NCBI RefSeq assembly: GCF_000513955.1
Contig: NZ_KI911330.1
Location: 16,948-75,892 of the forward strand
Length of the DNA: 58,945 nucleotides
Reading direction: 5' to 3'
Source of the DNA: Pseudoxanthomonas suwonensis J47
Lineage (GTDB): Bacteria > Pseudomonadota > Gammaproteobacteria > Xanthomonadales > Xanthomonadaceae
Notes under the pieces: model-generated
Databases searched by the model: none
Seen by the model: only the letters and a program-made list of their open reading frames with translations
Told to the model about the DNA's origin: nothing
Part shown: positions 44,282 to 51,754 of the stretch, piece by piece
Position numbering within the stretch: position 1 is the first letter of the stretch
Layout of the letters: each line of letters opens with the position of its first letter
Translations under genes and position numbers: made by a program

Positions 44282-44351
44282 GGGCGGCCCGGGGCAGGGC
44301 AAACCGGAATCCCCACCCCACTTTCGGCCAGTTCCGGCCGCGGCGGCATCT

Positions 44352-44404
44352 GCTAACGTTTCCCCATGTCCACGCCGTACCGCCGTCGATGCCCCGCGCC
44401 CTGA
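44352..44404 (+). promoter_or_regulatory. -10-like element with short leaderless ORF before the GGDEF gene
   Basis: TGCTAACGT at 44351-44359 is followed after six bases by ATG 44366, opening MSTPYRRRCPAP (stop 44402-44404). A second small frame from ATG 44389 (38 codons, ending TAG 44503-44505) overlaps the GGDEF gene's GTG start by one base. The arrangement copies that before the response regulator at 43619. Confidence 0.4.
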
Positions 44405-44504
44405 CCACCGTGACCCGGGGCCGGTGCAGCGGCCGGGCACCCGTGGCCCGCCCGGCCCGTGCCTGCGCGGCCACCTCCCACCTCCAGCACCGGGGCCAGC
44501 CGTA

Positions 44505-46208
44505 GTGGCTTTCCGCTTCCGCCTGGCCAGCGGCCTGGGCCTTCCCGCCGCCGCGCTGATCTTCGCCGCCGTCGGCGTCGGGGTGCTGCTCGGCGCCCAC
44601 CGTTTCATCGACGCGTCCAACGCGGTCAGCCACAGCGGCGAGGTCCTGGCCAGCGCCGGGGCGGTGGAGGCGCGCCTGCGCGACGCCGAGGCCGCGCACC
44701 GCGGCTACCTGCTCGGCGACGCGGTCGAATACCTGGCCCAGTACCAGTCCAGCCGCGAGCAGCTCGGCCCACTGCTGGCGAACCTGGCCCACCTGGTCGA
44801 GGACAACCCCGGCCAGGCCGCACGCGCGCGGGAGATCGAGACCCTGGCCCGGCGCCGGCTCGAGCAGATGGACCGGGTCCAGGCCGACTACGCCGCCGGT
44901 GGCATCGCCGCGGTGAAGGATCACCACGACCCGGCGAACCGCCGCACCTCCTCCGCCGTCGGCGAGCAGGTCCGCCTGCTGGTCGAGGAGGAACGCCGCC
45001 TGCTCGAGCAGCGCGGCCAGGCCAGCCGGGCCAGCGCCGACATGCTGCGCGCGCTGGCCGTGCTCGGCATCCCGCTGGGCATCGCCGTGGTCGCCTGGGT
45101 GTACTGGCTGCTGCTGCGCGAGATCCGCCGCCGCGGCGACGCCGAGCGCATCGGCACCGAGGCCAACGCGCGCCTGCGCGATTCGGTCGCGCGCCTGGAA
45201 CGGCACAGCGCCGACCTGTCGGAACTGAACCGCTTCGGCGGCCTGCTGCAGAACTGCATGCGCCCGGAGGAAGCGGTGGCGCTGACCAGCCAGCTGCTGT
45301 CGCGCCTGCTGCCGGGCACCGGCGGCACCCTGTACCGGGTCAATCCCGCGCAGGGCTATGCCGAGGAAGTGACCCACTGGGGCGAGCACACCGCCGCCAG
45401 CGTGGCGATCCTGCCGCCGGAGAACTGCTGGGCGCTGCGCCGCGGCCAGGTCCATGTGCTGCGCTCGCATGGCGAGACCCTGCGCTGCAGCCACGTGCAG
45501 CCGCCGGCGATCGACGCCGAATACAACAGCGCGTGCATCCCTCTGCTGGCGCAGGGCGCGCAGCTGGGCTTCATCTACCTGTCGGCGCCCACGCCCGACT
45601 TCCTGTCGGAGATGGAGCTGGTGCAGGCGGCGGCCGAGCAGCTGTCGATGGCCCTGCACAACCTGTCGCTGCAGGACCGCCTGCGCCTGCAGTCGATCCG
45701 CGATCCGCTTACCGGGCTGTTCAACCGCCGCTACCTGGAGGAATCGCTGGCGCGCGAACTGGCGCGCAGCGAGCGCCGCGGGCTGCCGCTGAGCCTGATG
45801 ATGCTGGACCTGGACCATTTCAAGCTGTTCAACGACCTGCACGGTCACCCCGGCGGCGACGCGCTGCTGGCCGCGCTGGGGCCGCTGCTGCGCCAGCGCA
45901 CGCGCGGCGAGGACATCGCCTGCCGTTACGGCGGCGAGGAGTTCACCCTGATCCTGCCGGAAGCCAACCTGGAGCAGGCCGCGCGCCGCGCCGGCGAGCT
46001 GGCCGAGGCGGTGCGCGCGCTGCGGGTGGAGTACCTGGGCACGCTGCTGCCGGCGGTCACCTGCTCGATCGGCGTGGCCACCTACCACCACGGCGAGGAC
46101 ACCGCCGAGACCCTGCTGCAGCGCGCCGACAAGGCCCTCTACCGGGCCAAGCGCGGCGGCCGCGACCGCATCGAGACCGAGGCCACGGCCGCCATCCGCG
46201 CGGCCTGA
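44505..46208 (+). CDS. Membrane GAF-GGDEF diguanylate cyclase
   Basis: A 567-aa protein. Helix 1 is at about 10-30, then a CHASE3-like four-helix sensor domain (EARLRDAEAAHRGYLLGD; about 35-185) and helix 2 at about 185-205. A GAF-like domain follows (about 235-390). The GGDEF domain has an intact GGEEF active site at 476-480 (CRYGGEEFTLIL), preceded by DPLTGLFNRRYLEESL. The RxxD inhibitory site is not clear. GTG at 44505 is the start, one base overlapping an upstream ORF's stop. It makes c-di-GMP, probably in response to a periplasmic signal. Confidence 0.9.
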   Translation: MAFRFRLASGLGLPAAALIFAAVGVGVLLGAHRFIDASNAVSHSGEVLASAGAVEARLRDAEAAHRGYLLGDAVEYLAQYQSSREQLGPLLANLAHLVEDNPGQAARAREIETLARRRLEQMDRVQADYAAGGIAAVKDHHDPANRRTSSAVGEQVRLLVEEERRLLEQRGQASRASADMLRALAVLGIPLGIAVVAWVYWLLLREIRRRGDAERIGTEANARLRDSVARLERHSADLSELNRFGGLLQNCMRPEEAVALTSQLLSRLLPGTGGTLYRVNPAQGYAEEVTHWGEHTAASVAILPPENCWALRRGQVHVLRSHGETLRCSHVQPPAIDAEYNSACIPLLAQGAQLGFIYLSAPTPDFLSEMELVQAAAEQLSMALHNLSLQDRLRLQSIRDPLTGLFNRRYLEESLARELARSERRGLPLSLMMLDLDHFKLFNDLHGHPGGDALLAALGPLLRQRTRGEDIACRYGGEEFTLILPEANLEQAARRAGELAEAVRALRVEYLGTLLPAVTCSIGVATYHHGEDTAETLLQRADKALYRAKRGGRDRIETEATAAIRAA

Positions 46209-46229
46209 CCGGTTCCCGCGCCGCCGGCC

Positions 46230-47612
46230 TCAGCCGGCGTAGCGCGCCTTCAGCATGGCCCAGGCCGAACGCAGGCCAAGCGCCTCGCCGCCGGCGGGAC
46301 GGCCCGGGCGGCTGTTGTCGTTCCAGGCGTAGGTGTCCAGGTGCGCCCACGGCGTGCCGGCCGGGACGAAGCGCTCCAGGTACAGCGCGGCGGTGACCGC
46401 GCCGGCCATGCGCGAACCGGCGTTGGCGAGGTCGGCGATGTTGCTGGTCAGGTAGCGCAGGTACGGGCGCCACAGCGGCATGCGCCAGACCGGGTCCCGG
46501 GTGTCCTGGCCGGCCGCCAGCCAGCCGTTGGCCAGTGCGTCGTCGTTGGCGAACAGCGCCGGCAGGTCCGGGCCCAGGGCGATGCGCGCCGCGCCGGTGA
46601 GGGTGGCGAAGTCGACGATCAGGTCGGGCTTGCGCTCGCCGGCGTAGGTGAGCGCGTCGCACAGGATCACCCGGCCCTCGGCGTCGGTGTTGTCGATCTC
46701 GACGCTGACGCCGGCGCGGGTGGCGATCACCTCGCCCGGGCGGAAGGCGTCGGGACCGACCGCGTTCTCCACCGCCGGCACCACCAGGGTCAGGCGCACC
46801 GGCAGCTTGCGCGCCATCACCAGCCCGGCCAGGGCCAGCGCATGCGCGGCGCCGCCCATGTCCTTCTTCATGTTGCGCATGCCGTCGGCCGGCTTGAGGT
46901 CCAGGCCGCCGGTGTCGAAGCACACGCCCTTGCCGACCAGGGCCAGGTGCGGATGCGCGTCGCTGTCGGCGGCGCCGTTGTTCCAGCGCAGCTCGATCAG
47001 GCGCGGGGCGCGGTGCGAGGCGCGGCCGACCGCGTGGATCGCCGGGAAGTTCTGCGCCAGCAGTTCGTCGCCGGCCACCACCTCGACCTGCGCGCCGTGC
47101 TCGGCGGCCAGTTCGCGGGCGATGGCTTCCAGCTGGTCCGGGCCCATGTCCTGGGTCGGGGTGTTGACCCAGTCGCGCACGCGCGCGGTGGCTTCGAGCA
47201 CGTCCATCGCCTCGTCGTCCAGCTGCGCCAGGCGCAGCCGCGCCGGCGCGCGCGCGCCACTCTTGTAGCGGTCGAAGCGGTAGCTGCCCAGGCCCCAGCC
47301 CAGCTGCAGCGCGGCCAGCTCGGCGGCCGGCAGCCCGGTGGCCGGGACCCAGGCGCCGCAAGGCAGCGCGGTCGGGGCGTGCGCGTAGCTGCACGGATCG
47401 AGGCGGTCGCCGACCCCGACGATAGCCCCGCGGATGCCGCCTTCGCCCGGCAGCAGGGCGACGCAGCCCGGCGACGGCTGGAAGTCCTGCGCGTCCAGCC
47501 ACGCCGCCACGGCCTGCGGCTGCGCCGCGCGCCACGCGCCGTAGCCGTCGCGGTCGAGGAAATGGAGCGGCAGGGCCGCGGCGGAGGTGTCGGCGAAGCA
47601 GGTGGAGGTCAT
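46230..47612 (-). CDS. M17 leucyl aminopeptidase family protein
   Basis: A 460-aa peptidase with the metal site GKGVCFDTGGLDLKP, KKDMGGAA and the M17 signature NTDAEGRVIL (308-317) with catalytic Arg. The N-terminal half is the variable macro-like domain. DLKP in place of ISIKP marks the PepB/Xanthomonas-type subgroup. It acts in the cytosol on N-terminal residues of peptides. Its ATG (47612) overlaps the HAD gene's stop (ATGA). Confidence 0.93.
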   Translation of the reverse strand: MTSTCFADTSAAALPLHFLDRDGYGAWRAAQPQAVAAWLDAQDFQPSPGCVALLPGEGGIRGAIVGVGDRLDPCSYAHAPTALPCGAWVPATGLPAAELAALQLGWGLGSYRFDRYKSGARAPARLRLAQLDDEAMDVLEATARVRDWVNTPTQDMGPDQLEAIARELAAEHGAQVEVVAGDELLAQNFPAIHAVGRASHRAPRLIELRWNNGAADSDAHPHLALVGKGVCFDTGGLDLKPADGMRNMKKDMGGAAHALALAGLVMARKLPVRLTLVVPAVENAVGPDAFRPGEVIATRAGVSVEIDNTDAEGRVILCDALTYAGERKPDLIVDFATLTGAARIALGPDLPALFANDDALANGWLAAGQDTRDPVWRMPLWRPYLRYLTSNIADLANAGSRMAGAVTAALYLERFVPAGTPWAHLDTYAWNDNSRPGRPAGGEALGLRSAWAMLKARYAG

Positions 47613-48352
47613 GTGGCGTGTTCCCGGACGCGTGCGTCCGTGCAGGGGGAAAGATGCGCCTCCAGCCAGTCGGCCAGGGCGGTGAGGTTGGTGAACTGCA
47701 GGTCCGGCACGATTTCCTCGTGCTCCCAGGCCCGGTCCTCGCGGTTGATCCAGCAGCTGCGCAGGCCCGCGCGGGCGGCGCCGGCGACGTCCATCTCGAT
47801 GTGGTCGCCCACGTGCAGGACCTCGCCATGGCCGCAGCCCAGCCGCGCGCAGGCGGCGTGGAAGATGCTGGGCGCCGGCTTGGCCGCGCCGTGCTCGCGC
47901 GAGCCGAGCTGGAAGGCGAACAGGTGCATCACCCCGATCCGCTGCAGGTCGGCGTTGCCATTGCTCAGCGCGGCGATCGGCACGCGCGCGGCGATGCGGG
48001 CGAGGGCGTCCAGCGCGTCGGGGTAGAACTCGACCTGGTTGCGGGCGGCGTAGAACGCCTCGTAGGCCGGCTCCAGCAGGTCCAGCGAAGCGCCGGAGGT
48101 TTCCAGCGCCTCGCGCAGGGTCAGCCGGCGCAGGGCAGACAGGTCGTGGTGCAGGTGCGGGTTGTCGCGGAACGAGCGCTCGCGCAGCACCTTCATCGCC
48201 TCCACCGGGTACATGGCGGCGGTACGGGGGCTGTGTTCGAGCATCCACTCGTACAGCACCTGGTCGATCCGCGCGCCGATCGGCGCGAACGGCCACAGGG
48301 TGTCGTCGAGGTCGAGGGTGATGGCGCGGACGGTGAAGCTCACGCCCGCCAT
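47609..48352 (-). CDS. HAD-superfamily hydrolase, YigB-like
   Basis: A 247-aa phosphatase of the haloacid dehalogenase class. It has motif I DLDDTLW (nucleophile D14), motif II SNGNAD, motif III lysine in GAAKPAPSIFHAAC and motif IV GDHIEMDVAGA. It is like E. coli YigB (FMN/pyrimidine phosphatase), but the substrate is not resolved. It precedes and overlaps the aminopeptidase gene. ATG at 48352 chosen over upstream in-frame codons inside the repeat region. Confidence 0.92.
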   Translation of the reverse strand: MAGVSFTVRAITLDLDDTLWPFAPIGARIDQVLYEWMLEHSPRTAAMYPVEAMKVLRERSFRDNPHLHHDLSALRRLTLREALETSGASLDLLEPAYEAFYAARNQVEFYPDALDALARIAARVPIAALSNGNADLQRIGVMHLFAFQLGSREHGAAKPAPSIFHAACARLGCGHGEVLHVGDHIEMDVAGAARAGLRSCWINREDRAWEHEEIVPDLQFTNLTALADWLEAHLSPCTDARVREHAT

Positions 48353-48418
48353 TGTAGGCCCCCCGCCGGTGGCATGGACCCGGCCCCCACGGAACGATGC
48401 CTTCCGGCCGCCCCTGAG

Positions 48419-48470
48419 CCCCTCTCCCCCCGGGAGAGGGGTTGGGGGAGAGGGTAGGTATGCCAGCGCC
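48419..48470 (+). repeat. CTCTCCC/GGGAGAG hairpin repeat, copy 1
   Basis: The palindrome CCTCTCCCCCCGGGAGAGG is followed by a GGTTGGGGGAGAGGG tail and TGCCAGCGCC. Nearly the same sequence recurs at 48599-48650, and a diverged form near 35540-35578. Confidence 0.75.
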
Positions 48471-48502
48471 CTCGATGATCCCGCCCTCTCTCCCGGACAG
48501 AT

Positions 48503-48531
48503 GTAGCCCGGGTAAGCGCAGCGCACCCGGG
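48503..48531 (+). repeat. GTAG-initial hairpin repeat
   Basis: GTAGCCCGGGTAAGCG followed by CAGCGCACCCGGG; its arms pair CCCGGGT with ACCCGGG. Confidence 0.7.
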
Positions 48532-48556
48532 CAACAACGCGTGGCAGACGACCAAC

Positions 48557-48587
48557 CCCGGATGCGGCTTCGCCTTATCCGGGCTAC
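48557..48587 (-). repeat. GTAG-initial hairpin repeat, inverted
   Basis: On the minus strand this reads GTAGCCCGGATAAGGC and ends CATCCGGG, facing the unit at 48503. The two form an inverted pair, as at 5396-5476. Confidence 0.7.
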
Positions 48588-48598
48588 GCGACCTTTAG

Positions 48599-48650
48599 CC
48601 CCTCTCCCCCCGGGAGAGGGGTTGGGGAGAGGGCCGGTGTACCAGCGCCG
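48599..48650 (+). repeat. CTCTCCC/GGGAGAG hairpin repeat, copy 2
   Basis: It differs from copy 1 by a few bases only (tail GGTTGGGGAGAGGGC, then ACCAGCGCC). A direct repeat with 180-bp period to copy 1. Confidence 0.75.
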
Positions 48651-48685
48651 TTGATAGCCCCGCCGCGCTCCCGGAGAGATGTTCG

Positions 48686-48853
48686 TAGCCCGGGTAAGCG
48701 AAGCGCACCCGGGGATTGGGCCGCCTGGGCGACCAAAGCCAGAGCAAGCCTCCTGCGGAGGCCCAAGAGCAAAAGCTTTCGCCCGCCGCTGCGCGGCTAC
48801 GGCGAGTCACTTTTCTTTGCTTGTGCAAAGAAAAGTAACCAAAAGAAAGCACA
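48686..48853 (+). repeat. Dispersed intergenic repeat, copy B
   Basis: Inverted relative to copy A at 21-222 and more compact: the terminal inverted repeat CTTTTCTTTGC-TTGT-GCAAAGAAAAG has a simple loop here. It begins with a GTAG hairpin (48686-48714). The two copies bracket 48 kb of the window. Confidence 0.75.
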
Positions 48854-49095
48854 CCGTTCGCGAGCCGGCGGGCTGTGCCCGCCGGTCCCCTGCGCTTCTC
48901 GCGACGGCGGGGGACGGCCCACAACTCGCTTCGCTCAGACAGTGGGCCTCTTCGCCCCCGCCGTCGCTTGCGATGCTCGGCTCGCTCAATCGGCGGGGAA
49001 AAGCAAGGGCAGCGGCAACCGCAACCGCAACCGCAAAGACAACAGCGTGGTCGCGCGAATGAGGCGAAGCCACATCCGCGATGTGCGTAGCCCCG

Positions 49096-50235
49096 CTACT
49101 CGAGCAGCTTCGCCCACCCCTGCATGCCCTCCACCTGGGCCAGCACCAGCTTCACGCACACCAGCAGCGGCACCGCCAGCAGCAGGCCGACCAGGCCCCA
49201 CAGCCAGCCGAACAGCATCAGCGCCAGGATCAGCACCAGCGGCGACAGCGCCATGCTGCGGCCGAGGATGATCGGCGTGATCAGCTGGCCTTCCAGCGTG
49301 TGCATGCCCAGGTAGATCGCCGCCGGGGCCAGCGACTGCAGCGTGTCGTCGAAGCGGATGAAGCCCACCAGCAGCATCAGGCAGATGCCGATCAGCGGGC
49401 CCACGTACGGGGCGTAGTTGAGCAGCATCACCGCCGTGCCCCACAGCAGCGCTTCCTGCAGCGGGAACTTGAACGCCATCACCAGCACGGCGGCGAACAG
49501 CAGGCCCATCACCAGGTTGATCACGCTGATGGTCAGCACGTAGCGCGAGACCTCGCGCTCCATCGACTGCAGGATCTCCACGGTGAACTTCTTCTGCTGC
49601 CTGCCCGGCAGCAACGCGATCGCGTTGCGCTGCAGGTTCTCGCCGTAGACCATGAAGAAGAACGTCAGCAGCACCACCGCCAGCACCGCCGCCGCCAGGC
49701 GCGGGGTGCGGGTCAGCACCGCGTAGGGATCGTCGACGCGGGTGCGCACCACCTGCACCTTGCGGTTGGATTCGCCGGCCGCCGCGCGCGCCATGTCCTC
49801 GGCGATGCGGTTGGCCTCGTGCATCGGCCTGGTGAGGTCCTGCAACTGGCGGCCGAGCCGGCGCGCCTCGCGCGGGGCCTGCTCGGCCCAGGCGGAGGCC
49901 GGTTCGACCAGTTGCAGCGCCAGGGTGGCGGTGCCGGCCAGGCCCGCGCACAGCACCAGCAGCGCGGCGAGGAAGCGCGGCACGTACAGCCTGCGCAGCA
50001 GCCGGATCAGCGGATTGCCGATCAGGGCGAAGAACATCGCCAGCAGCACCGGCAGGATCACTTCCTGGGCCGCCCACAGGGTGAAGCCGACCGCCAGCAC
50101 CGCCAGCACCACCACCGCGGTCGGCGCGCGCGGCCGCGGATGCGGCAGGTGCGCGTCGATCGGGACCGGTACCGGCTCCGGGGGGAGCGGGTCGGGCGAA
50201 GGTTCGGGGGCGGACGGCAGCGGGGTGGCGGACAT
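49096..50235 (-). CDS. AI-2E family transporter (PF01594)
   Basis: A 379-aa protein with a proline-rich cytosolic N-terminus (about 40 residues) and eight predicted membrane helices. The family's last part has ALLWGTAVMLLNYAPYVGPL, GMHTLEGQLITPIILG and GLVGLLLAVPLLV. The family includes TqsA/YdiK permeases; roles range from autoinducer-2 release to Na+/H+ antiport. It may start the minus-strand group but is separated by 57 bp from the next gene upstream. Confidence 0.9.
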   Translation of the reverse strand: MSATPLPSAPEPSPDPLPPEPVPVPIDAHLPHPRPRAPTAVVVLAVLAVGFTLWAAQEVILPVLLAMFFALIGNPLIRLLRRLYVPRFLAALLVLCAGLAGTATLALQLVEPASAWAEQAPREARRLGRQLQDLTRPMHEANRIAEDMARAAAGESNRKVQVVRTRVDDPYAVLTRTPRLAAAVLAVVLLTFFFMVYGENLQRNAIALLPGRQQKKFTVEILQSMEREVSRYVLTISVINLVMGLLFAAVLVMAFKFPLQEALLWGTAVMLLNYAPYVGPLIGICLMLLVGFIRFDDTLQSLAPAAIYLGMHTLEGQLITPIILGRSMALSPLVLILALMLFGWLWGLVGLLLAVPLLVCVKLVLAQVEGMQGWAKLLE

Positions 50236-50292
50236 CGGCGTCGGGCAGTGCCGGCGCGCAGGCCGGGGCAGGAGGGAGATACGGAGCGCGGA

Positions 50293-50745
50293 TCAGCGTT
50301 CGGACAGCTCGGTCGCCGCTTCGGCCGGCGAGGGCGCGCGCACCGGCGCGGCGCCGGCCTGCGGATCGAACGCGTTCTCCGGCGCCACCGCCGGCTCCTG
50401 GCCGGTGGCTTCTGCCACGCCCTGGTTGACGCTGGCCGCCTGCTGCGCGGCCTCGTCGGCGGCGGCGCCGGCTTCCTCGGAAGCGGCGGCCGCGCGCAGG
50501 GTGGCGAGCATGCTGGAGATCGTGCCGGCCATCTGCAGCCAGCGTGCGGCGCCCACCCGCGACAGCGGTTCGGCGCGGCCGACCAGGAAGCCGGAGACCA
50601 GCCCGGCGATGACGATGCGCGGCGGCGTCCAGCCGCGCTTCCAGGCCGTGGCGAAGGTGCTGCGGCTGGCTTCGGCGCGGTCGCTGCACGCGGCCACCCG
50701 GCGTTCGGCGCGCTCCACGCGCTGGCGCAGCAGTTCGAACCTCAT
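50293..50745 (-). CDS. YqjK-position hypothetical protein of the envelope cluster
   Basis: A 150-aa protein. The basic, helical N-terminus (RFELLRQRVERAERRVAA) is followed by a hydrophobic-leaning segment PRIVIAGLVSGFLVG that could be a membrane helix, and by an Ala/Glu-rich disordered tail. Its position after yqjD- and yqjE-like genes matches that of yqjK in enterics, but sequence alone does not prove it. Its ATG overlaps the upstream gene's stop (ATGA). Confidence 0.7.
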   Translation of the reverse strand: MRFELLRQRVERAERRVAACSDRAEASRSTFATAWKRGWTPPRIVIAGLVSGFLVGRAEPLSRVGAARWLQMAGTISSMLATLRAAAASEEAGAAADEAAQQAASVNQGVAEATGQEPAVAPENAFDPQAGAAPVRAPSPAEAATELSER

Positions 50746-51269
50746 GGGCGCGGCTCCGTGCCCGTCGCGGGCGGCGTGGCCGAACCAGGCGGCGCGGTTG
50801 CAGGCACGTCCTCGTCCTCGTCGTCCAGTTCGTCGAACAGGCCCATCCGGCTCAGCTGCCGGCGGGTGGCGTGCAGGCCCATGTGGTCGAAGAAGCGCGC
50901 GGTGCGCCACGCGGCCAGGGCGGTGATGGCCAGGTTGAACAGCGCGGCGATCGCCAGCGAGGACAGCCAGGACAGGCCCATGCCCTGCAGCAGGGCCACG
51001 CCGGCGGCGGTGGCCAGCAGCCAGCCGGTGGCGCCGAACACCACCGCCACCGCGGTCCAGGCCAGCGCCCGGCCCATCGCGCTGCGGGCCAGGGCGATGT
51101 CCGCCGACAGCAGTGCGCGCAGCGAACGCAGCGAATCGGCGGTGGCGCGCAGCGAGGCCTTGCCGGCCTCGCCCAGTTCGCGCAGGGTCTCGTCCAGCGG
51201 CGGCGCGCCGGCGTCCTCGCCGGGTGCCGGCGTCGGCCCCGCGTCGCCGGGGCGCTCCCCCTCGCTCAC
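50742..51269 (-). CDS. YqjE/phage-holin-3-like membrane protein
   Basis: A 175-aa protein. After a helical cytosolic segment (LRELGEAGKASLRATADSLR), two membrane helices (WTAVAVVFGATGWLLATAAG; LSSLAIAALFNLAITALAA) form a hairpin. The tail is acidic and proline-rich. This is the PF07332/YqjE pattern. It is 7 bp downstream of the yqjD-like gene and overlaps the next gene, forming a three-gene operon. The function of YqjE is unknown. Confidence 0.78.
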   Translation of the reverse strand: MSEGERPGDAGPTPAPGEDAGAPPLDETLRELGEAGKASLRATADSLRSLRALLSADIALARSAMGRALAWTAVAVVFGATGWLLATAAGVALLQGMGLSWLSSLAIAALFNLAITALAAWRTARFFDHMGLHATRRQLSRMGLFDELDDEDEDVPATAPPGSATPPATGTEPRP

Positions 51270-51276
51270 GGCAGGC

Positions 51277-51636
51277 TTACCGGTCGCGGCGGGTCAGCGC
51301 GGCGACCAGCCAGCCGGCGGCGAAGGCCACGCCGAACGACGCCAGCGGGCGCTCGCGGATCAGTTCGGCGGCGCTGTCGATCAGGTCGCGGCCCTTGTCC
51401 ATCAGCGCGTCCATCTGCTCGCGCGCCGCTTCGCCACCGGCCTCGGCGGCGGCCAGCCCGGCCAGCCCGCTGTCGGCCAGTTCGGCCTTGACGTTGGCAC
51501 GGCCCAGGCGCAGCTCGTCGCCGGCGGCGGCGGTCGCCCCGCGCAGGGCTTCGCCCGCGGCTCCGGCGGCGGCCTTCAGGTGCGAACCGGCTTCGGAGAG
51601 GTTGTCCTTCAGGTTGTCGGTGGAGGTCGGGGTCAT
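51277..51636 (-). CDS. YqjD/ElaB-like (DUF883) tail-anchored protein
   Basis: A 119-aa protein. An Ala-rich amphipathic helix (about 15-75) is followed by ALMDKGRDLIDSAAELIRER and a C-terminal membrane anchor (FGVAFAAGWLVAALTRRDR). In E. coli, YqjD and ElaB are stationary-phase proteins that bind ribosomes at the inner membrane. First gene of the operon; ATG at 51636. Confidence 0.82.
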   Translation of the reverse strand: MTPTSTDNLKDNLSEAGSHLKAAAGAAGEALRGATAAAGDELRLGRANVKAELADSGLAGLAAAEAGGEAAREQMDALMDKGRDLIDSAAELIRERPLASFGVAFAAGWLVAALTRRDR

Positions 51637-51754
51637 CGGATTCTCCTGGGCGTGCGGTGTGGGGTGCGCCCGGCGGCGCGAGAGGTGCATCGAACCACGG
51701 GCCGGGTGTAGGCCCCGTTACGGGATGGCGGTTGCGGCGCCGGGCGCCGCACCG

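Larger units (their letters stand above)
48353..49095. other. 743-bp repeat-dense intergenic region
   Basis: No gene is supported. It holds two copies of a CCTCTCCCCC-GGGAGAGGGG repeat (48419-48470 and 48599-48650), three GTAG hairpin units (48503-48531, 48557-48587, 48686-48714), and copy B of the long dispersed repeat (48686-48853). Next is a stretch rich in CTCGCTTCGCTCAG-type words, and a tandem GCAACC repeat (49015-49037). Open frames over it are compositional and lack start signals. Confidence 0.75.

Noticed and set aside
48595-48772. Small open frames inside the repeat copies (also 96-493)
   Set aside because: They arise from the repeat sequence itself, are similar only because the DNA is repeated, and lack ribosome binding sites.
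49015-49037. GCAACC tandem repeat as start of a CRISPR or minisatellite
   Set aside because: Only about three and a half 6-bp units, no spacers; ordinary short tandem repeat.
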